A DNA stretch of 64,000 nucleotides from Bacillota bacterium (lineage in GTDB: Bacteria > Bacillota > Bacilli > Paenibacillales > NBRC-103111): positions 1 to 64,000 of the forward strand of contig JAEWMH010000103.1 in NCBI GenBank assembly GCA_023393235.1, in the 5' to 3' direction. The notes under the pieces were generated by a model. It saw only the letters and a program-made list of their open reading frames with translations, was not told the DNA's origin and ran no database searches. Position 1 is the stretch's first letter, and each line of letters starts with the position of its first letter. Positions 7,632 through 16,041 of this stretch are shown here, piece after piece. Both the position numbers and the translations under genes were made by a program.

Positions 7632-8450
7632 TTGAATGCTGTAACTCAGATTGGAATTGATGCAGGTGGAACGCTTATTAAGATTGCCTACATAGATCAA
7701 GGGAAATTGGAGTTGATCAAGTTTCCCACCCGCCAGATGGCGAAGGCTGTGGATTGGCTGAAGCAGCATTTTCCACGGACAGAGTATTGTGTCACGGGCG
7801 GGAAAAGCGAGGTGCTCCAAAAGCGGCTGGAACAGAGCGCCAAACAAATTGTGGAATTCGAAGCCACCTGCAAGGGCGTGCTCCGGATGCTGCAGGACAC
7901 GGAGAACGCCCCTCCTGAATTCGTGCTCACCAATGTGGGAACCGGCACATCCATACATATTGTAAAGCCGGAGGAACACTTCCGGATCGGCGGCACGGGA
8001 GTGGGGGGGGGAACCATGCTGGGACTATCCAAGCTCCTGACCGGAGCAGGGGAGTTCGGCGAGATTGTCCAGGCGGCACCCTACGGATTGCGGGAAAAGG
8101 TGGATCTCAAGGTCAGCCATATCTATGAAGGTGCAGTGCCGCCCATTCCCGGTGATTTAACCGCAAGTAATTTCGGCCATATCCCGCATTCTCCCGAGGA
8201 GTTAACCCCATCTGATCTGTTGGCTTCGGTTATCGGGCTGGTAGGGGAAACCGTCACAACTGTGAGTGTACACGCAGCCTTGCAATATGGCGTTTCCTCA
8301 GTCGTCTATATCGGTTCATCCTTCATTGGGAACGATCTGTTGAAGAAGGTCGTGGTGGATTACACCATCCTGCGGGGCGGAACCCCCATTCTGTTGAACA
8401 ATGGGGAGTACAGCGGAGCGATCGGGGCGTTGTTGTCGTTAGGGGAATAA
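7632..8450 (+). CDS. coaW: type II pantothenate kinase
   Basis: Length is 272 aa, close to Staphylococcus CoaW. It phosphorylates pantothenate, the first step of coenzyme A synthesis. The ASKHA-fold phosphate loops are visible as IGIDAGGTLIKIAY at the N terminus, TNVGTGTSIH near residue 102 and the glycine-rich GGTGVGGGTM near 120, with a C-terminal NNGEYSGAIGALL. The TTG at 7632 has AGGAGGG 8 bases upstream. This form is insensitive to CoA feedback in staphylococci; whether that holds here is not visible. The gene stands alone after a 140-base spacer. Confidence 0.88.
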   Translation: MNAVTQIGIDAGGTLIKIAYIDQGKLELIKFPTRQMAKAVDWLKQHFPRTEYCVTGGKSEVLQKRLEQSAKQIVEFEATCKGVLRMLQDTENAPPEFVLTNVGTGTSIHIVKPEEHFRIGGTGVGGGTMLGLSKLLTGAGEFGEIVQAAPYGLREKVDLKVSHIYEGAVPPIPGDLTASNFGHIPHSPEELTPSDLLASVIGLVGETVTTVSVHAALQYGVSSVVYIGSSFIGNDLLKKVVVDYTILRGGTPILLNNGEYSGAIGALLSLGE

Positions 8451-8488
8451 GAACTACCCATACGAGAATAAAAGCTGGAGGAGATTCA

Positions 8489-8980
8489 ATGAGCAATTAT
8501 GAAGAAGGGTTACAATTAATCGAAGAAAAGTTCGGCAATGGCAAAGACAATGTAATTTCCCTTGCGACGATTGCGCGGGAGCCAGGAGCCAACGGGATGC
8601 AACGCCCGGTTGTCCGCAGTGTAGACGCTTATTACGAGGACGGCACATTTTATGTGGTTACCTATGGGAAGTCAAACAAAATGCAGCAAATCGCGCACAA
8701 CTCGGAGGTTTCGGTTGCAGGTTGTTTAGAGATGTTTACTGCAAATGGAATAGCAGAGAACCTGGGATGGGTGCTTGATCCCAAAAATGCCGAATTAAGA
8801 ACCAAGCTCCGTACAGCATTTTCAGAATGGTACGATATGGCCAACAATGAAAAAGACGAAAATTGCTGCTTTTTAGCTATCCATCTTACGAAGGGAACGT
8901 TAAACATCAATCATTGGGAAAAATTATACCACATGGATTTTGTGAATAAGACCCATATGGAAAATGGGGGCATATTTTAA
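8489..8980 (+). CDS. pyridoxamine 5'-phosphate oxidase family protein
   Basis: Length is 163 aa. The split-barrel flavin-binding pattern is seen: VISLATI strand, RPVVRSVDAYYEDGTFYVVT with the KSNKMQQI helix, then VAGCLEMFTANGIAENLG. This is typical of the short PNPOx-like general-stress or heme-utilisation group, not of true PdxH. Cofactor could be FMN or F420-like; the substrate is unknown. GGAGG stands 8 bases before the ATG. A terminator follows at 9019. Confidence 0.75.
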   Translation: MSNYEEGLQLIEEKFGNGKDNVISLATIAREPGANGMQRPVVRSVDAYYEDGTFYVVTYGKSNKMQQIAHNSEVSVAGCLEMFTANGIAENLGWVLDPKNAELRTKLRTAFSEWYDMANNEKDENCCFLAIHLTKGTLNINHWEKLYHMDFVNKTHMENGGIF

Positions 8981-9018
8981 AAATTCGGATCGTTGTTACC
9001 GTAAGAATTCTAAAAAGC

Positions 9019-9054
9019 AACAAGCTCTCCCGCAATAATGGGAGAGCTTGTTTT
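9019..9054 (+). terminator. Rho-independent terminator
   Basis: A perfect 13-bp stem (AACAAGCTCTCCC with GGGAGAGCTTGTT), an 8-base loop and TTTT. It ends the PNPOx-like gene. Confidence 0.9.
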
Positions 9055-9180
9055 CAATGGGGCGTTCCAACCTCATATACTTCGTCGCAGATCCGGTTAA
9101 TCAGGCTTTTCTCATGACTGACCACAATAATGCCGATTTCTCTGTTCTGGCAAATACGGAGAAAGGCATTCCATTCGAGA
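9054..9180 (-). pseudogene. remnant of an ABC-F-type ATPase
   Basis: Read on the minus strand, 41 codons give LEWNAFLRICQNREIGIIVV followed by SHEKSLINRICDEVYE and a stop. This is the end of an ABC ATPase domain with the H-loop histidine (VVSHEK), in the style of ABC-F proteins. The upstream part is missing; homology stops abruptly near 9180, where a histidine-kinase fragment on the other strand begins shortly after. It is not translatable as a functional protein. Confidence 0.65.
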
Positions 9181-9209
9181 CGAAGAGGGAGAGCACGCAT
9201 CTGCTTCTA

Positions 9210-9368
9210 TTTTTCCAGAATAAAATAGGTACATCCACGCCTTCTCAAGGAACAGGCTTGGGCTTGGTGACGTGCAGAACGATTTTGGAAAGCTGCCATG
9301 GCACAGTGAAGTGGAGTAAAGAGGGCGATGAATTTCGACTTTGGCTTCTGGTTCCCGTCGAAGGATGA
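9210..9368 (+). pseudogene. remnant of a sensor histidine kinase (C-terminal ATPase domain)
   Basis: The frame encodes FQNKIGTSTPSQGTGLGLVT and continues to a normal kinase C terminus (WSKEGDEFRLWLLVPVEG). GTGLGL is the G2 box of the HATPase domain. The N-terminal sensor, DHp and most of the ATPase domain are absent; the longer open frame from 9048 is formed partly by antisense of the ABC remnant. A deletion scar is the simplest reading. Confidence 0.65.
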
Positions 9369-9429
9369 TCCTGAGCTTGTCCGGACTGGCATTGACATTA
9401 TGGTCGGTTATGGTTATCATTGTTTGTAA

Positions 9430-9444
9430 TCGTAATATTTACTG
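9430..9444. promoter_or_regulatory. Zur-type box upstream of the AAA+ ATPase gene
   Basis: TCGTAATATTTACTG agrees with the Bacillus Zur consensus TCGTAATNATTACGA except in the second half-site. It lies 40 bases before the start codon. The downstream genes are zinc-starvation genes, which supports the call. Confidence 0.65.
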
Positions 9445-9484
9445 ATAAAGAAAATGTGTGAAATTGCATGTGATGGAGGCAACC

Positions 9485-10303
9485 ATGAAGAGCAAACCCA
9501 ATTCCAACAACCGGCTTCCCCGTGCCAAGGGAACAGATATGGCAACCGTTTATCTGCCCAAGGAATGTGCTAAGAAGGTGAAACGCATTGTATTTCATCC
9601 CGAAAACCAGCGGATCATTGAGGAGTTCATCACCATTTTGGGAATGAGGGACCGTTTCGAAGAGTTCGATGTACCCGTGCCCAACAAGATTGTGATGTTC
9701 GGCCCTCCGGGAACAGGAAAAACCTTAACGGCATATTACTTGGCCCATAAACTGGAGTTGCCTTTGATTCTGGTGCGGCTGGATTCGATTATCCATAGTC
9801 ATCTGGGGGAAACGGCAAGCAATGTGCGTAAAATTTTCGATTATGCCAAAGCCTCGCCTTGTGTGCTGTTTCTAGACGAATTCGACGCCATCGCCCGGAC
9901 GCGGGAGAATAACGATGAGGTCAAAGAAATGGCCAGAGTGGTTAACACACTGCTTCAATGCCTGGATGAATTTGAAGGGGAAAGCATATTTGTTGCAGCC
10001 ACCAATCTGGATGAGGAGCTGGACAATGCGGTGTGGCGGAGATTCGATACCAAAATGACCTATCATATGCCGGATGAGACATGCCGGAATGCGTTTATAC
10101 ATTTGCTTTTGCAGGACATGGATCAGGAAAATGGGCTGCTTGAACAGGCAACCGGATTGGTGAAGGGGTGCAGCTTTGCCGACATGGAGCAGATTCTCAT
10201 GAAGGCGAAGCGAAAGGCGATTATCCGCGGCGAAAGTCTGGGCTTCACGGATATTAAGGAATCGTATGCTGAATACAAACCGAAAATTTTAGCAGGCAGT
10301 TGA
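9485..10303 (+). CDS. AAA+ ATPase, probable member of the zinc-starvation cluster
   Basis: Length is 272 aa with a single AAA module: Walker A GPPGTGKT (about 75-82), Walker B LFLDEFDA (about 129-136), sensor 1 AATN and the arginine-finger-like WRRFD near 188, then a short helical lid. No protease, membrane or substrate-recognition domain is fused. The ATG at 9485 has GGAGG at 5-base spacing; the TTG at 9458 does not. A Zur-like box precedes it, and a zinc-independent ribosomal protein and znu genes follow. It may remodel or unload a zinc protein during starvation; this is inference, and it is not one of the COG0523 GTPases usually found in Zur regulons. Confidence 0.8.
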   Translation: MKSKPNSNNRLPRAKGTDMATVYLPKECAKKVKRIVFHPENQRIIEEFITILGMRDRFEEFDVPVPNKIVMFGPPGTGKTLTAYYLAHKLELPLILVRLDSIIHSHLGETASNVRKIFDYAKASPCVLFLDEFDAIARTRENNDEVKEMARVVNTLLQCLDEFEGESIFVAATNLDEELDNAVWRRFDTKMTYHMPDETCRNAFIHLLLQDMDQENGLLEQATGLVKGCSFADMEQILMKAKRKAIIRGESLGFTDIKESYAEYKPKILAGS

Positions 10304-10346
10304 ATGATATAGCCAGTGTGTATAATTGTTTTGTGCTGATTAATAA

Positions 10347-10361
10347 TAGTAAAAATTACAA
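10347..10361. promoter_or_regulatory. Zur-type box upstream of rpsN2
   Basis: TAGTAAAAATTACAA matches 11 of 14 defined positions of TCGTAATNATTACGA and ends 15 bases before the rpsN2 start. Zur repression of the zinc-free S14 paralogue is known in Bacillus subtilis. Confidence 0.6.
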
Positions 10362-10376
10362 TAATGGGTTGAAGAC

Positions 10377-10646
10377 ATGGCTAAAAAGTCAAAGATTGTA
10401 CGGGAAAAGCAAAGACAGGCTACCGTAGCGAAATATGCGGAGCAGAGAAAGCAGCTGAAGGAGAATAAGGATTACGCAGGGCTCAGCAAGCTGCCCAGGG
10501 ACGCGTCCCCCACCCGGCTGCATAGCCGCTGTGAGCTGACCGGCAGACCAAGGGGCTATCTCCGCAAATATAAAATATCTCGTATCGCTTTCCGGGAATT
10601 GGCCCATAAAGGCCAAATTCCGGGAGTTACCAAATCAAGCTGGTAA
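10377..10646 (+). CDS. rpsN2: 30S ribosomal protein S14, zinc-independent paralogue
   Basis: Length is 89 aa. The S14 core (SRCELTGRPRGYLRKYKISR) is clear, but the four-cysteine zinc ribbon of the C+ form is absent; only one Cys remains. This C-minus paralogue (YhzA in B. subtilis) replaces zinc-containing S14 when zinc is scarce, sparing zinc and keeping 30S assembly going. Its position between a Zur-like box and znuCBA agrees with that. The frame ends 2 bases before the znuC start. Confidence 0.9.
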   Translation: MAKKSKIVREKQRQATVAKYAEQRKQLKENKDYAGLSKLPRDASPTRLHSRCELTGRPRGYLRKYKISRIAFRELAHKGQIPGVTKSSW

Positions 10647-10648
10647 GG

Positions 10649-11370
10649 ATGAAAGTGGTGGAAACCGTGGATGTGATTTCAATGGAAAACGTGGTTTTTG
10701 GTTATTCGGAGGTGCCGGGGCTGGAGGACGTTCAATTAACCATCAAAGCCGGTGAATTTGTGCCATAACTGGTCCCAATGGTGCCTCTAAGACAACTTTA
10801 CTGAAGCTGGCCCTGGGGCTGTTGAAGCCTTGGGAGGGGCGGATTAGCCTAGCCAAGCACAAGGACGGGGAGAAGCTGAGAATCGGCTTTGTTCCCCAGC
10901 AAATTGCTTCCTTTAATGCCGGTTTTCCCAGCACTGTTCTGGAATTCGTCCGTTCCGGCAGATTTGCCTCCGGCTCATGGTTGAGGAGACTTGGGCAAGA
11001 GGACAAAGAAAAGACCGAAACAGCACTCCGGCAAATGGGAATGTGGGAATATCGAAACCGCAAAATAGGGGAGTTGTCCGGAGGGCAGAAGCAGCGGATA
11101 TGCATTGCCAGAGCCTTGGCCCAGGACCCGCATTTATTGGTCCTGGATGAGCCGGTTACCGGTATGGATACCGCAAGCCGGATGGCTTTCTACGAGCTTT
11201 TGGAACGGCAGGTGAAGGAGCAGAGAAGGACCGTTTTAATGGTAACCCACAATCTAGCAGAGCTGGAGCTCAGGCTGGACCGCATCATCGAACTGGTCCG
11301 AAAGGAGGACGGGGGATGGAGATGCTGTACTATGACTTCATGCAGCGGGCATTTTTATCCAGTGGGCTGA
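10649..11370 (+). pseudogene. znuC: zinc ABC transporter ATP-binding protein, frameshifted
   Basis: The N-terminal frame (ENVVFGYSEVPGLEDVQLTI) stops at 10768, just before the P-loop. The rest continues in another frame from about 10763, so one base appears to be missing after GAATTTGTG. The remaining parts are intact: Q-loop VPQQ, signature LSGGQKQR, Walker B LLVLDEP, H-loop VTHN, and the GGW...SC tail typical of Bacillus AdcC/ZnuC. The P-loop reads GPNGASKT, with Ser before Lys; as far as I recall Bacillus orthologues also have Ser here, so this is not necessarily a defect. The 3' end overlaps znuB by 55 bases. Because the neighbours are intact, a sequencing error is quite possible. Confidence 0.75.
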
Positions 11371-12161
11371 CGGCGCTGCTTGCTTCTGTATTGGGGGTGT
11401 ACCTGATGTTAAGACGACACGCGCTTATGGCGGATATGCTCTCCCATGTGTCTCTGGCTGGAGTGGCTGCCGGGGCATTGCTTGGTATCAACCCAGCTTG
11501 GACCGGTTTTGGTGTGGCCATAGTCGGCGCGGTGGCGGTAGAGTATGTCCGAAGAGCGTACAAGACATATAGTGAAATATCTATAGCCATCATTATGATT
11601 GGCGGGTTGTCATCTGCGGTGGTGCTGATGAGTCTCAACAAAACGTTAAATAAAAGCTTGTCGTCTTATTTGTTCGGTTCTGTTTTGGCGATTAACAACA
11701 GCGAGCTTCTGATGTTGGGTATAGCCGCGCTTGCAGGCGCCATCTTCTTTTTTATTTTCCGGCGGCCCTTGTACCAATTGACCTTTGATGAAGATACAGC
11801 CAGAACCAACGGATTGCCGGTTGATCTCATTTCGTTTATGTTCAGCGTTATAACCGGTATGATCGTGGCCTCCGCGATGCCTGTTGTTGGTGTACTGCTA
11901 GTCTCCGCGCTGATTGTACTGCCTGCGGCACTGGCCATTCGAGTTACCCCTTCCTTTAATTCCGCAATCGTTTGTTCCATGCTTTTTGGCTTAACCGGGT
12001 CCTGGGCTGGACTGGCTGCTTCTTATAAAGCAGGAACTCCGCCCGGAGGCACGATCGCATTGGTTTTGCTGCTATTCTTGCTTTCAGGCATCGGGATACG
12101 AAGGCTGATTCTGAGGCTTGGAATATACAAAAATAAAAAGTTTCAACAATCAGGAGGTTAA
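11316..12161 (+). CDS. znuB: zinc ABC transporter permease
   Basis: Length is 281 aa with about eight hydrophobic helices, ABC-3 family. The N-terminal part has the typical LRRHALMADMLSHVSLAGVA segment and the later region the GVLLVSALIVLPAALA segment. AAGGAGG precedes the ATG. It overlaps the end of znuC and is followed 6 bases later by znuA. It forms the membrane channel for zinc delivered by ZnuA. Confidence 0.9.
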   Translation: MEMLYYDFMQRAFLSSGLTALLASVLGVYLMLRRHALMADMLSHVSLAGVAAGALLGINPAWTGFGVAIVGAVAVEYVRRAYKTYSEISIAIIMIGGLSSAVVLMSLNKTLNKSLSSYLFGSVLAINNSELLMLGIAALAGAIFFFIFRRPLYQLTFDEDTARTNGLPVDLISFMFSVITGMIVASAMPVVGVLLVSALIVLPAALAIRVTPSFNSAIVCSMLFGLTGSWAGLAASYKAGTPPGGTIALVLLLFLLSGIGIRRLILRLGIYKNKKFQQSGG

Positions 12162-12167
12162 ATCGCA

Positions 12168-13232
12168 ATGAAGTTTCACATGAAGCACACCTTTATGGCA
12201 ACAGCAGCTCTTGCATTATTGCTCTCAGGCTGCGGGGCAAACTCCAACTCGGACTCATCCGCATCATCCAATCCTTCACCATCCATTGCTTTAGCACCGT
12301 CTGTTCAGCCATCCTCCGGCAAAAAGCTGAAGGTGGTAGCTACCTTCTATCCCATGGTGGAATTCTCCAAACAGGTAGCGGGTAATCATGCTGAGGTAAC
12401 CGGTTTGATTCCCACAGGAGTAGAACCCCATGACTGGGAGCCAAGCGCCAAGGACATTGTTCAGCTGAAGGAAGCCGATGTTTTTGTCTACAACGGCATC
12501 GTAGAGGAATGGGCGGAAGACGCACTGAAGGGGGCTGCCAATGATAAGCGTATTGTTGTTGAGGCCACTCACGGCATAGAGCTTTTGGAAGGAGCGGCTG
12601 AGGAAGAGCATGAAGTAGGACATGCCGATGAGCATAAGGATGAGCATGCCGGCGAACATAAGGATGGTCACGAAGAAGGCCATGAGGAAGGACATGATCA
12701 CCATCATGCTACTGATCCCCATGTTTGGCTAAGCCCTGTTTTGGCGCAAAAGCAAGTTAAGCTGATTGAGGAGGCGCTTTCTAAGGCGGATCCAGCCCAC
12801 AAGGAGGACTACACCAAAAACGCCGATGCCTATATAACCAAGCTGAAGGAACTGGATCAAGCGTACAAAAGCGGTTTAAAGGGTGCAAAACGGAAGGAAT
12901 TTGTCACTCAGCATGCAGCCTTCGGCTATCTGGCCAAGGAATACGGACTGATACAGGTACCGATTGCCGGTCTTTCCCCTGAGCAGGAGCCTTCTCCGGA
13001 CAAAATGGCGGATATCATCAAATTTGCCAAGGACAAGCAGGTGAAAACCATCTTTTTCGAAACACTCGTCGATCCCAAGGTGGCGCAGACCATTGCTAAG
13101 GAGCTTGGCGCCAAAACAGATGTGTTGAATCCTTTGGAGGGTTTGACAGATGAAGACCGCAAGAACAATCAGGATTACAGTTCTATCATGAAAAAGAATC
13201 TGGCAGCACTCCAGAAAGCGTTAAACGAATGA
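12168..13232 (+). CDS. znuA: zinc-binding lipoprotein of the ZnuABC importer
   Basis: Length is 354 aa. The lipoprotein signal ends in LLLSGC (Cys near 24), so it is anchored outside the membrane. Cluster A-I substrate-binding features are present: VVATFYPMVEF, the first metal His in VEPHDWEP, a His/Glu/Asp-rich loop (about residues 147-182) of the kind seen in zinc rather than manganese binders, DPHVWLSP, and TQHAAFGYL. The SR-rich spacer after the lipobox is usual. It is co-transcribed with znuB and zur. A Zur box is upstream of the cluster. Confidence 0.92.
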   Translation: MKFHMKHTFMATAALALLLSGCGANSNSDSSASSNPSPSIALAPSVQPSSGKKLKVVATFYPMVEFSKQVAGNHAEVTGLIPTGVEPHDWEPSAKDIVQLKEADVFVYNGIVEEWAEDALKGAANDKRIVVEATHGIELLEGAAEEEHEVGHADEHKDEHAGEHKDGHEEGHEEGHDHHHATDPHVWLSPVLAQKQVKLIEEALSKADPAHKEDYTKNADAYITKLKELDQAYKSGLKGAKRKEFVTQHAAFGYLAKEYGLIQVPIAGLSPEQEPSPDKMADIIKFAKDKQVKTIFFETLVDPKVAQTIAKELGAKTDVLNPLEGLTDEDRKNNQDYSSIMKKNLAALQKALNE

Positions 13233-13241
13233 GGGCCGGCT

Positions 13242-13712
13242 ATGATGGAGAAGGCTTCGAAATACCATGAGGAGCTGCGGCGCAAACTCACGGAAAAAGG
13301 CTTGCGGATAACCGAACAGCGGAAAGGGATGCTGAAGCTGCTGCTTCAAGCTGAGCATCCTTTGACAGCTACTGAGATTTATCAGGTCATGTCGGTTGAG
13401 TTTGCCGGTCTCAGCCATGGAACAGTCTACCAGAATATCAAGCTGTTCTCTGAGTTGCAACTGCTGGAGTCCTTTGCGGTGGGAAATGAGCTCCGGTTCC
13501 GTTTAGTGGATATGAATCAGCCGCAATGCCATATCATTTGCCAGGATTGCGGGAAGATGGTTTCCATTGGATTTGATCCTGGCCAGCTGCAATTGATGCT
13601 GCCCCATAATTTTCAATTGTATAATTTTCATTTTGATATCCTGGGTCAGTGCGAGATCTGCAAAACGGAGGATGAGTCTAATAAGGTGACTCTACAACGG
13701 GAAACCAGATAG
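13242..13712 (+). CDS. zur: Fur-family regulator, probable zinc uptake regulator
   Basis: Length is 156 aa. The winged helix (RITEQRKGMLKLLL ... LSHGTVYQNIKLF) is followed by the dimerisation domain with CQDCGK and CEIC, the structural Cys4 zinc site. As the last gene of znuCBA, nine bases after znuA, it is best called Zur: a repressor that, with zinc bound, shuts off the genes beside it. The two Zur-like boxes at 9430 and 10347 and the pair at 62059-62105 are its likely targets. Confidence 0.88.
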   Translation: MMEKASKYHEELRRKLTEKGLRITEQRKGMLKLLLQAEHPLTATEIYQVMSVEFAGLSHGTVYQNIKLFSELQLLESFAVGNELRFRLVDMNQPQCHIICQDCGKMVSIGFDPGQLQLMLPHNFQLYNFHFDILGQCEICKTEDESNKVTLQRETR

Positions 13713-13738
13713 TCGCTTTCCATATCCTGGGCAGCCCC

Positions 13739-13776
13739 ATCTTCCTGCGAGAAGATTGCGACTGTTCTTTTTTTTA
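13739..13776 (+). terminator. weak terminator after zur
   Basis: ATCTTC/GAAGAT forms a 6-bp stem, and a run of eight T follows 12 bases later. Further on, TTAAGTAAAT (13784) and ATTTACTTAA (13826) form a 10-bp inverted repeat of unknown role. Confidence 0.35.
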
Positions 13777-13929
13777 TGTAAAATTAAGTAAATAGAGTTA
13801 ATGTAAGAAGACTCCTGTTGGCGGGATTTACTTAAAACTCCGTTCTTATGCACTTTTCTTAGTGGCCAACCATTATAATTATTACCGTAAATGCCCATAG
13901 TAATATTAAAAGCGCAGAGGTGATGATGA

Positions 13930-14475
13930 GTGGAATATTGGTCAGAGGTAATAACGCGCTTGGATCTTCATGCCAAAGGAGCTTGGGTGGTATATGGTAC
14001 AGGAGCATTGCTCCTCCTGCTTGCCCTTGTTTTTAAACGAAAACTGACCTGGCGGGAATACTATGTCACCTTCGGCATTATCTCGACCGCAGCATGGTTA
14101 GGGAACATTGTGTTATTTTTTCAGCTGGATCTGCTGGATTCCGGGGACCCCTCCATCGGTGGCATTGCGGACATTATTGTATTTACCATCGCACCGTCCA
14201 GTATGTCCTTGCTGTTCTTGAATTTCTACAAGCCGAACGTTAAGTGGGCAATGAGCATTGGGTTTACATTATTGGCTGTCACTTTGGAATTCTGGCTGAC
14301 GTCGGCCGGCTTCTTTACGCAGAAGGGGTGGCAGGTCTGGTACTCCATTCCCTTGTATTTTCTGTTTTTCTTTTTTTTCCTGCCGTGGCATTTGCGCTTT
14401 GTGCGGGGAAAGGGGGAAGTCAACGTAACCTATACCTCCAGCTCTTACCGGAGAAATAACCGGAGGGACAAATAA
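13930..14475 (+). CDS. multi-pass membrane protein, CBO0543-like
   Basis: Length is 181 aa with five predicted transmembrane helices and a basic C-terminal tail (SSSYRRNNRRDK). The GTG at 13930 follows GAGGTGATGAT. The overall pattern (WREYYVTFG, then helices, then a long aromatic helix) resembles the small CBO0543-family membrane proteins of spore-formers, whose function is unknown. It stands alone between zur and a pectate lyase gene. Confidence 0.6.
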   Translation: MEYWSEVITRLDLHAKGAWVVYGTGALLLLLALVFKRKLTWREYYVTFGIISTAAWLGNIVLFFQLDLLDSGDPSIGGIADIIVFTIAPSSMSLLFLNFYKPNVKWAMSIGFTLLAVTLEFWLTSAGFFTQKGWQVWYSIPLYFLFFFFFLPWHLRFVRGKGEVNVTYTSSSYRRNNRRDK

Positions 14476-14668
14476 AGAAAAGTTTTGATTCCTTTCCCGT
14501 GTTATTGTATTAAAATTACATAAAAACCTTTTCTGTCAAGTTCTGAATAGGAATAGATATGAACCAGCAGCGTAAAAGGTGCACATTTTGCGGCTGCTGC
14601 ATGGTCCGGATTTCTCCGGCACATGCACACGTGAATCAGAAAATCGGATTGAAAGGCAGGAATGTCCA

Positions 14669-15337
14669 TTGAAAAAATGGTTAGTCATGATGTTATCCAC
14701 TTGTTTGGTGTTTCTCAGCATCGGGGTTCATTCCGCAAGCGCTGCGCCCAATGTGGTCAACAGCACCATTTTGGTAAAGGCAGGGGAGACCTTCGATGGC
14801 AAAGGTCAAACGTATGTGGCCAATCCCAGTACGCTTGGCGACGGCAGTCAGGCTGAAAATCAAAAGCCCATTTTCCGTCTGGAAAATAACGCAACTCTGA
14901 AAAATGTCTATATTGGTGCACCGGCCGCAGATGGCGTCCATGTATATGGAAACGCCACCATCTCGAATGTCACCTGGCTGGACGTAGGGGAGGATGCCCT
15001 TACGTTGAAATCCTCCGGCACTGTCAATATTACGGGCGGCGGAGCGTACAAGGCCTATGACAAGGTGTTCCAGATGAATGCGTCCGGCACCATTAACATT
15101 AAGAATTTCAAGGCCAACGATATCGGCAAGTTGGCCCGTCAGAATGGAGGCACGTCATATAAAGTAGTGTTTACACTGGATAACTCGGACATCTCCAATG
15201 TGAAGGATTCGATTTTCCGTACGGACAGCAGCTCCAGCTCTGCGAAAATTACCAATACCCGCTATCATAATGTGCCTACGTTGTTCAAGGGTTTTGCCAG
15301 CGGTAAAACCAGCCAATCCGGGAATACCCAATATTAA
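14669..15337 (+). CDS. secreted pectate lyase, polysaccharide lyase family 3
   Basis: Length is 222 aa. The TTG at 14669 begins a normal signal peptide (KKWLVMMLSTCLVFLSIG, cleavage after SASA); the frame upstream to 14579 is not a signal sequence. The mature ~195 residues form a short right-handed beta-helix. PL3 hallmarks are FDGKGQTY, NVTWLDVGEDALTLK (calcium-binding acids) and the central AYDKVFQMN and FKANDIGKLARQNG segments carrying the catalytic Lys/Arg. It cleaves polygalacturonate by beta-elimination with Ca2+. The gene is monocistronic, followed by a terminator. Confidence 0.88.
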   Translation: MKKWLVMMLSTCLVFLSIGVHSASAAPNVVNSTILVKAGETFDGKGQTYVANPSTLGDGSQAENQKPIFRLENNATLKNVYIGAPAADGVHVYGNATISNVTWLDVGEDALTLKSSGTVNITGGGAYKAYDKVFQMNASGTINIKNFKANDIGKLARQNGGTSYKVVFTLDNSDISNVKDSIFRTDSSSSSAKITNTRYHNVPTLFKGFASGKTSQSGNTQY

Positions 15338-15371
15338 TGTAGTATCTTTTTCATAAGACCTTATCCGGAGC

Positions 15372-15408
15372 AGCCTGTTCTTCGATTTCAGAAGAGCGGG
15401 CTGTTTAC
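15372..15408 (+). terminator. terminator after the PL3 gene
   Basis: AGCCTGTTCTTC and GAAGAGCGGGCT form a 12-bp stem with mismatches and a 7-base loop; only a short T-rich tail follows. Confidence 0.6.
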
Positions 15409-15493
15409 TTATATCCAAAAATTCCTGTACGAACCGGGAAAGACTGGTTTATAGTGGTAACGTGTGAGAACGGATCAGGAAGGCGGGGATTTT

Positions 15494-16018
15494 TTGCAGC
15501 TGTCTACGGAAAGATTCATTGTCAGAGATTTTGTGGAAGAGGATTGGGTTCAGATTCATACCTACTGCTCTGACGAAGAGGTAACCCGTCATACATTTTG
15601 GGGTCCGAATTCAAAAGAGGAGACCAGACAATTTGTTGATGCTGCCATACGAAGCCAATTCGAGCTGCCCCGGACCACTTATGAAATGGTCATTGTCGAT
15701 TCATCAACCGGTGAGGTATTGGGAAATTGCTGTCTCAAAGCGGAGAAGTCCAATGCGGAGCTAGGGTATAACATCTCCAAAGCCCATTGGGGCAAAGGCA
15801 TCGCCTCGGAAGTGGCCCGTTCCATGCTGGAGTTTGGCTTCCGAGAATTAAAGCTCCACCGGATTTATGCCACCTGCCGGCCGGAGAATACCGGTTCCTA
15901 TACGGTAATGGAGAAAATTGGCATGAAACGGGAAGGCCACTTAAGGGAGCATTTTATGAAAAACGGAAAGTGGCAGGATTCTTACCTATATTCCATTCTC
16001 GAAAGTGAGTATGTTTGA
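15494..16018 (+). CDS. GNAT acetyltransferase, RimJ/RimL-like
   Basis: Length is 174 aa. Start chosen at TTG 15494, with AGGCGGGGA upstream, rather than GTG 15464. Features: TERFIVRDFVEEDW start, AELGYNISKAHWGKGIASEV acetyl-CoA loop, and the IYATCRPENTGSYTVMEKIG region common to RimJ/RimL-type N-acetyltransferases. Acceptor unknown (a protein N terminus or a small molecule). It is followed 23 bases later by a second acetyltransferase of the same type. Confidence 0.8.
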   Translation: MQLSTERFIVRDFVEEDWVQIHTYCSDEEVTRHTFWGPNSKEETRQFVDAAIRSQFELPRTTYEMVIVDSSTGEVLGNCCLKAEKSNAELGYNISKAHWGKGIASEVARSMLEFGFRELKLHRIYATCRPENTGSYTVMEKIGMKREGHLREHFMKNGKWQDSYLYSILESEYV

Positions 16019-16041
16019 AGAAGAGACAAAGGAGAACCAAC

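Noticed and set aside
10784..10794. Ser in the znuC Walker A (GPNGASKT) as an inactivating mutation
   Set aside because: As I recall, Bacillus zinc importer ATPases have Ser at this place too, so it is probably native. The frameshift upstream is the real problem.
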